Assembly (NCBI GenBank): GCA_947178195.1
Contig: CAMWXM010000002.1
Location: 1 to 35,072 of the forward strand
Length of the DNA stretch: 35,072 bases
Origin: an uncultured Ruminococcus sp.
GTDB taxonomy: Bacteria > Bacillota > Clostridia > Oscillospirales > Ruminococcaceae
Direction: 5' to 3'
The notes under the pieces: model-generated
What the model was told of the DNA's origin: nothing
What the model saw: the letters and a program-made list of their open reading frames with translations, nothing else
Database searches by the model: none
In this document: one piece after another, positions 34,812-35,072 of the stretch
Layout: every line of letters starts with the position of its first letter
Numbering within the stretch: the stretch's first letter is position 1
Translations under genes and position numbers: made by a program

Positions 34812-35072
34812 TTATTTGTTTACACGTCTTTTAACTACTAAAAGAACTACTGCGCCAGCCATTAAAACGCCGCCTGCAATGTAGAATATTGTTGTACCGA
34901 TGCCGCCTGTGCCGACTAACGCTGTACCGGATGTGTTTAAAATTAATAATGTACCATTATCTAATTTATCTAATGTTGATATATTATCATCAGTCATCGA
35001 TACAGATCGCTTAGTAACACCTGGAGTATAGGTCTCATTACCATACGACGCAGTTAATTTTAATTTCACATA
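34812..35072 (-). CDS. C-terminal fragment of a backbone pilin, 5' end outside window; sorting signal LVGTG
   Basis: Open to the window edge; C-term 'LVGTGGIGTTIFYIAGGVLMAGAVVLLVVKRRVNK' = sorting motif + TM + basic tail, upstream of class C sortase. Confidence 0.8.
   Translation of the reverse strand, partial: YVKLKLTASYGNETYTPGVTKRSVSMTDDNISTLDKLDNGTLLILNTSGTALVGTGGIGTTIFYIAGGVLMAGAVVLLVVKRRVNK

Noticed and set aside
1-35072. CRISPR array, tRNA/rRNA genes, prophage or transposase genes
   Set aside because: No regularly spaced repeats, no RNA-gene signatures and no integrase/transposase motifs found by eye

Overview
The window looks like chromosomal DNA from a low-GC, motile, spore-forming Firmicute, probably Clostridia/Ruminococcaceae-like (inferred from gene content, not proven). 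The left 13.7 kb is a minus-strand flagellar operon: flgB-flgC-fliE-fliF-fliG-fliH-fliI-fliJ-fliK-flgD-TIGR02530-like-flgE-swrD-motA-motB, then fliM truncated by the window edge. It has a good sigma-A-type promoter and a ~230-nt leader containing a 39-codon ORF. To the right, in order, are: a large superfamily-1 helicase; a LUD-domain protein; a lipoprotein; an SDR oxidoreductase (+); spoIVA with an adjacent DUF3794/LysM (SipL-like) gene; a compact unannotated locus with overlapping opposed transcription signals and a 22-aa hydrophobic peptide (type I toxin-antitoxin-like); a cyclophilin PPIase; a DUF3267 protein; a response regulator/PocR hybrid kinase/GIY-YIG cluster; an ABC exporter; and a sortase-pilus cluster truncated at the right edge. 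The best leads are the small antisense/peptide locus at 23.93-24.27 kb, the FliM N-terminus that lacks the CheY-binding motif, and the pilin with an LVGTG instead of LPXTG sorting motif.
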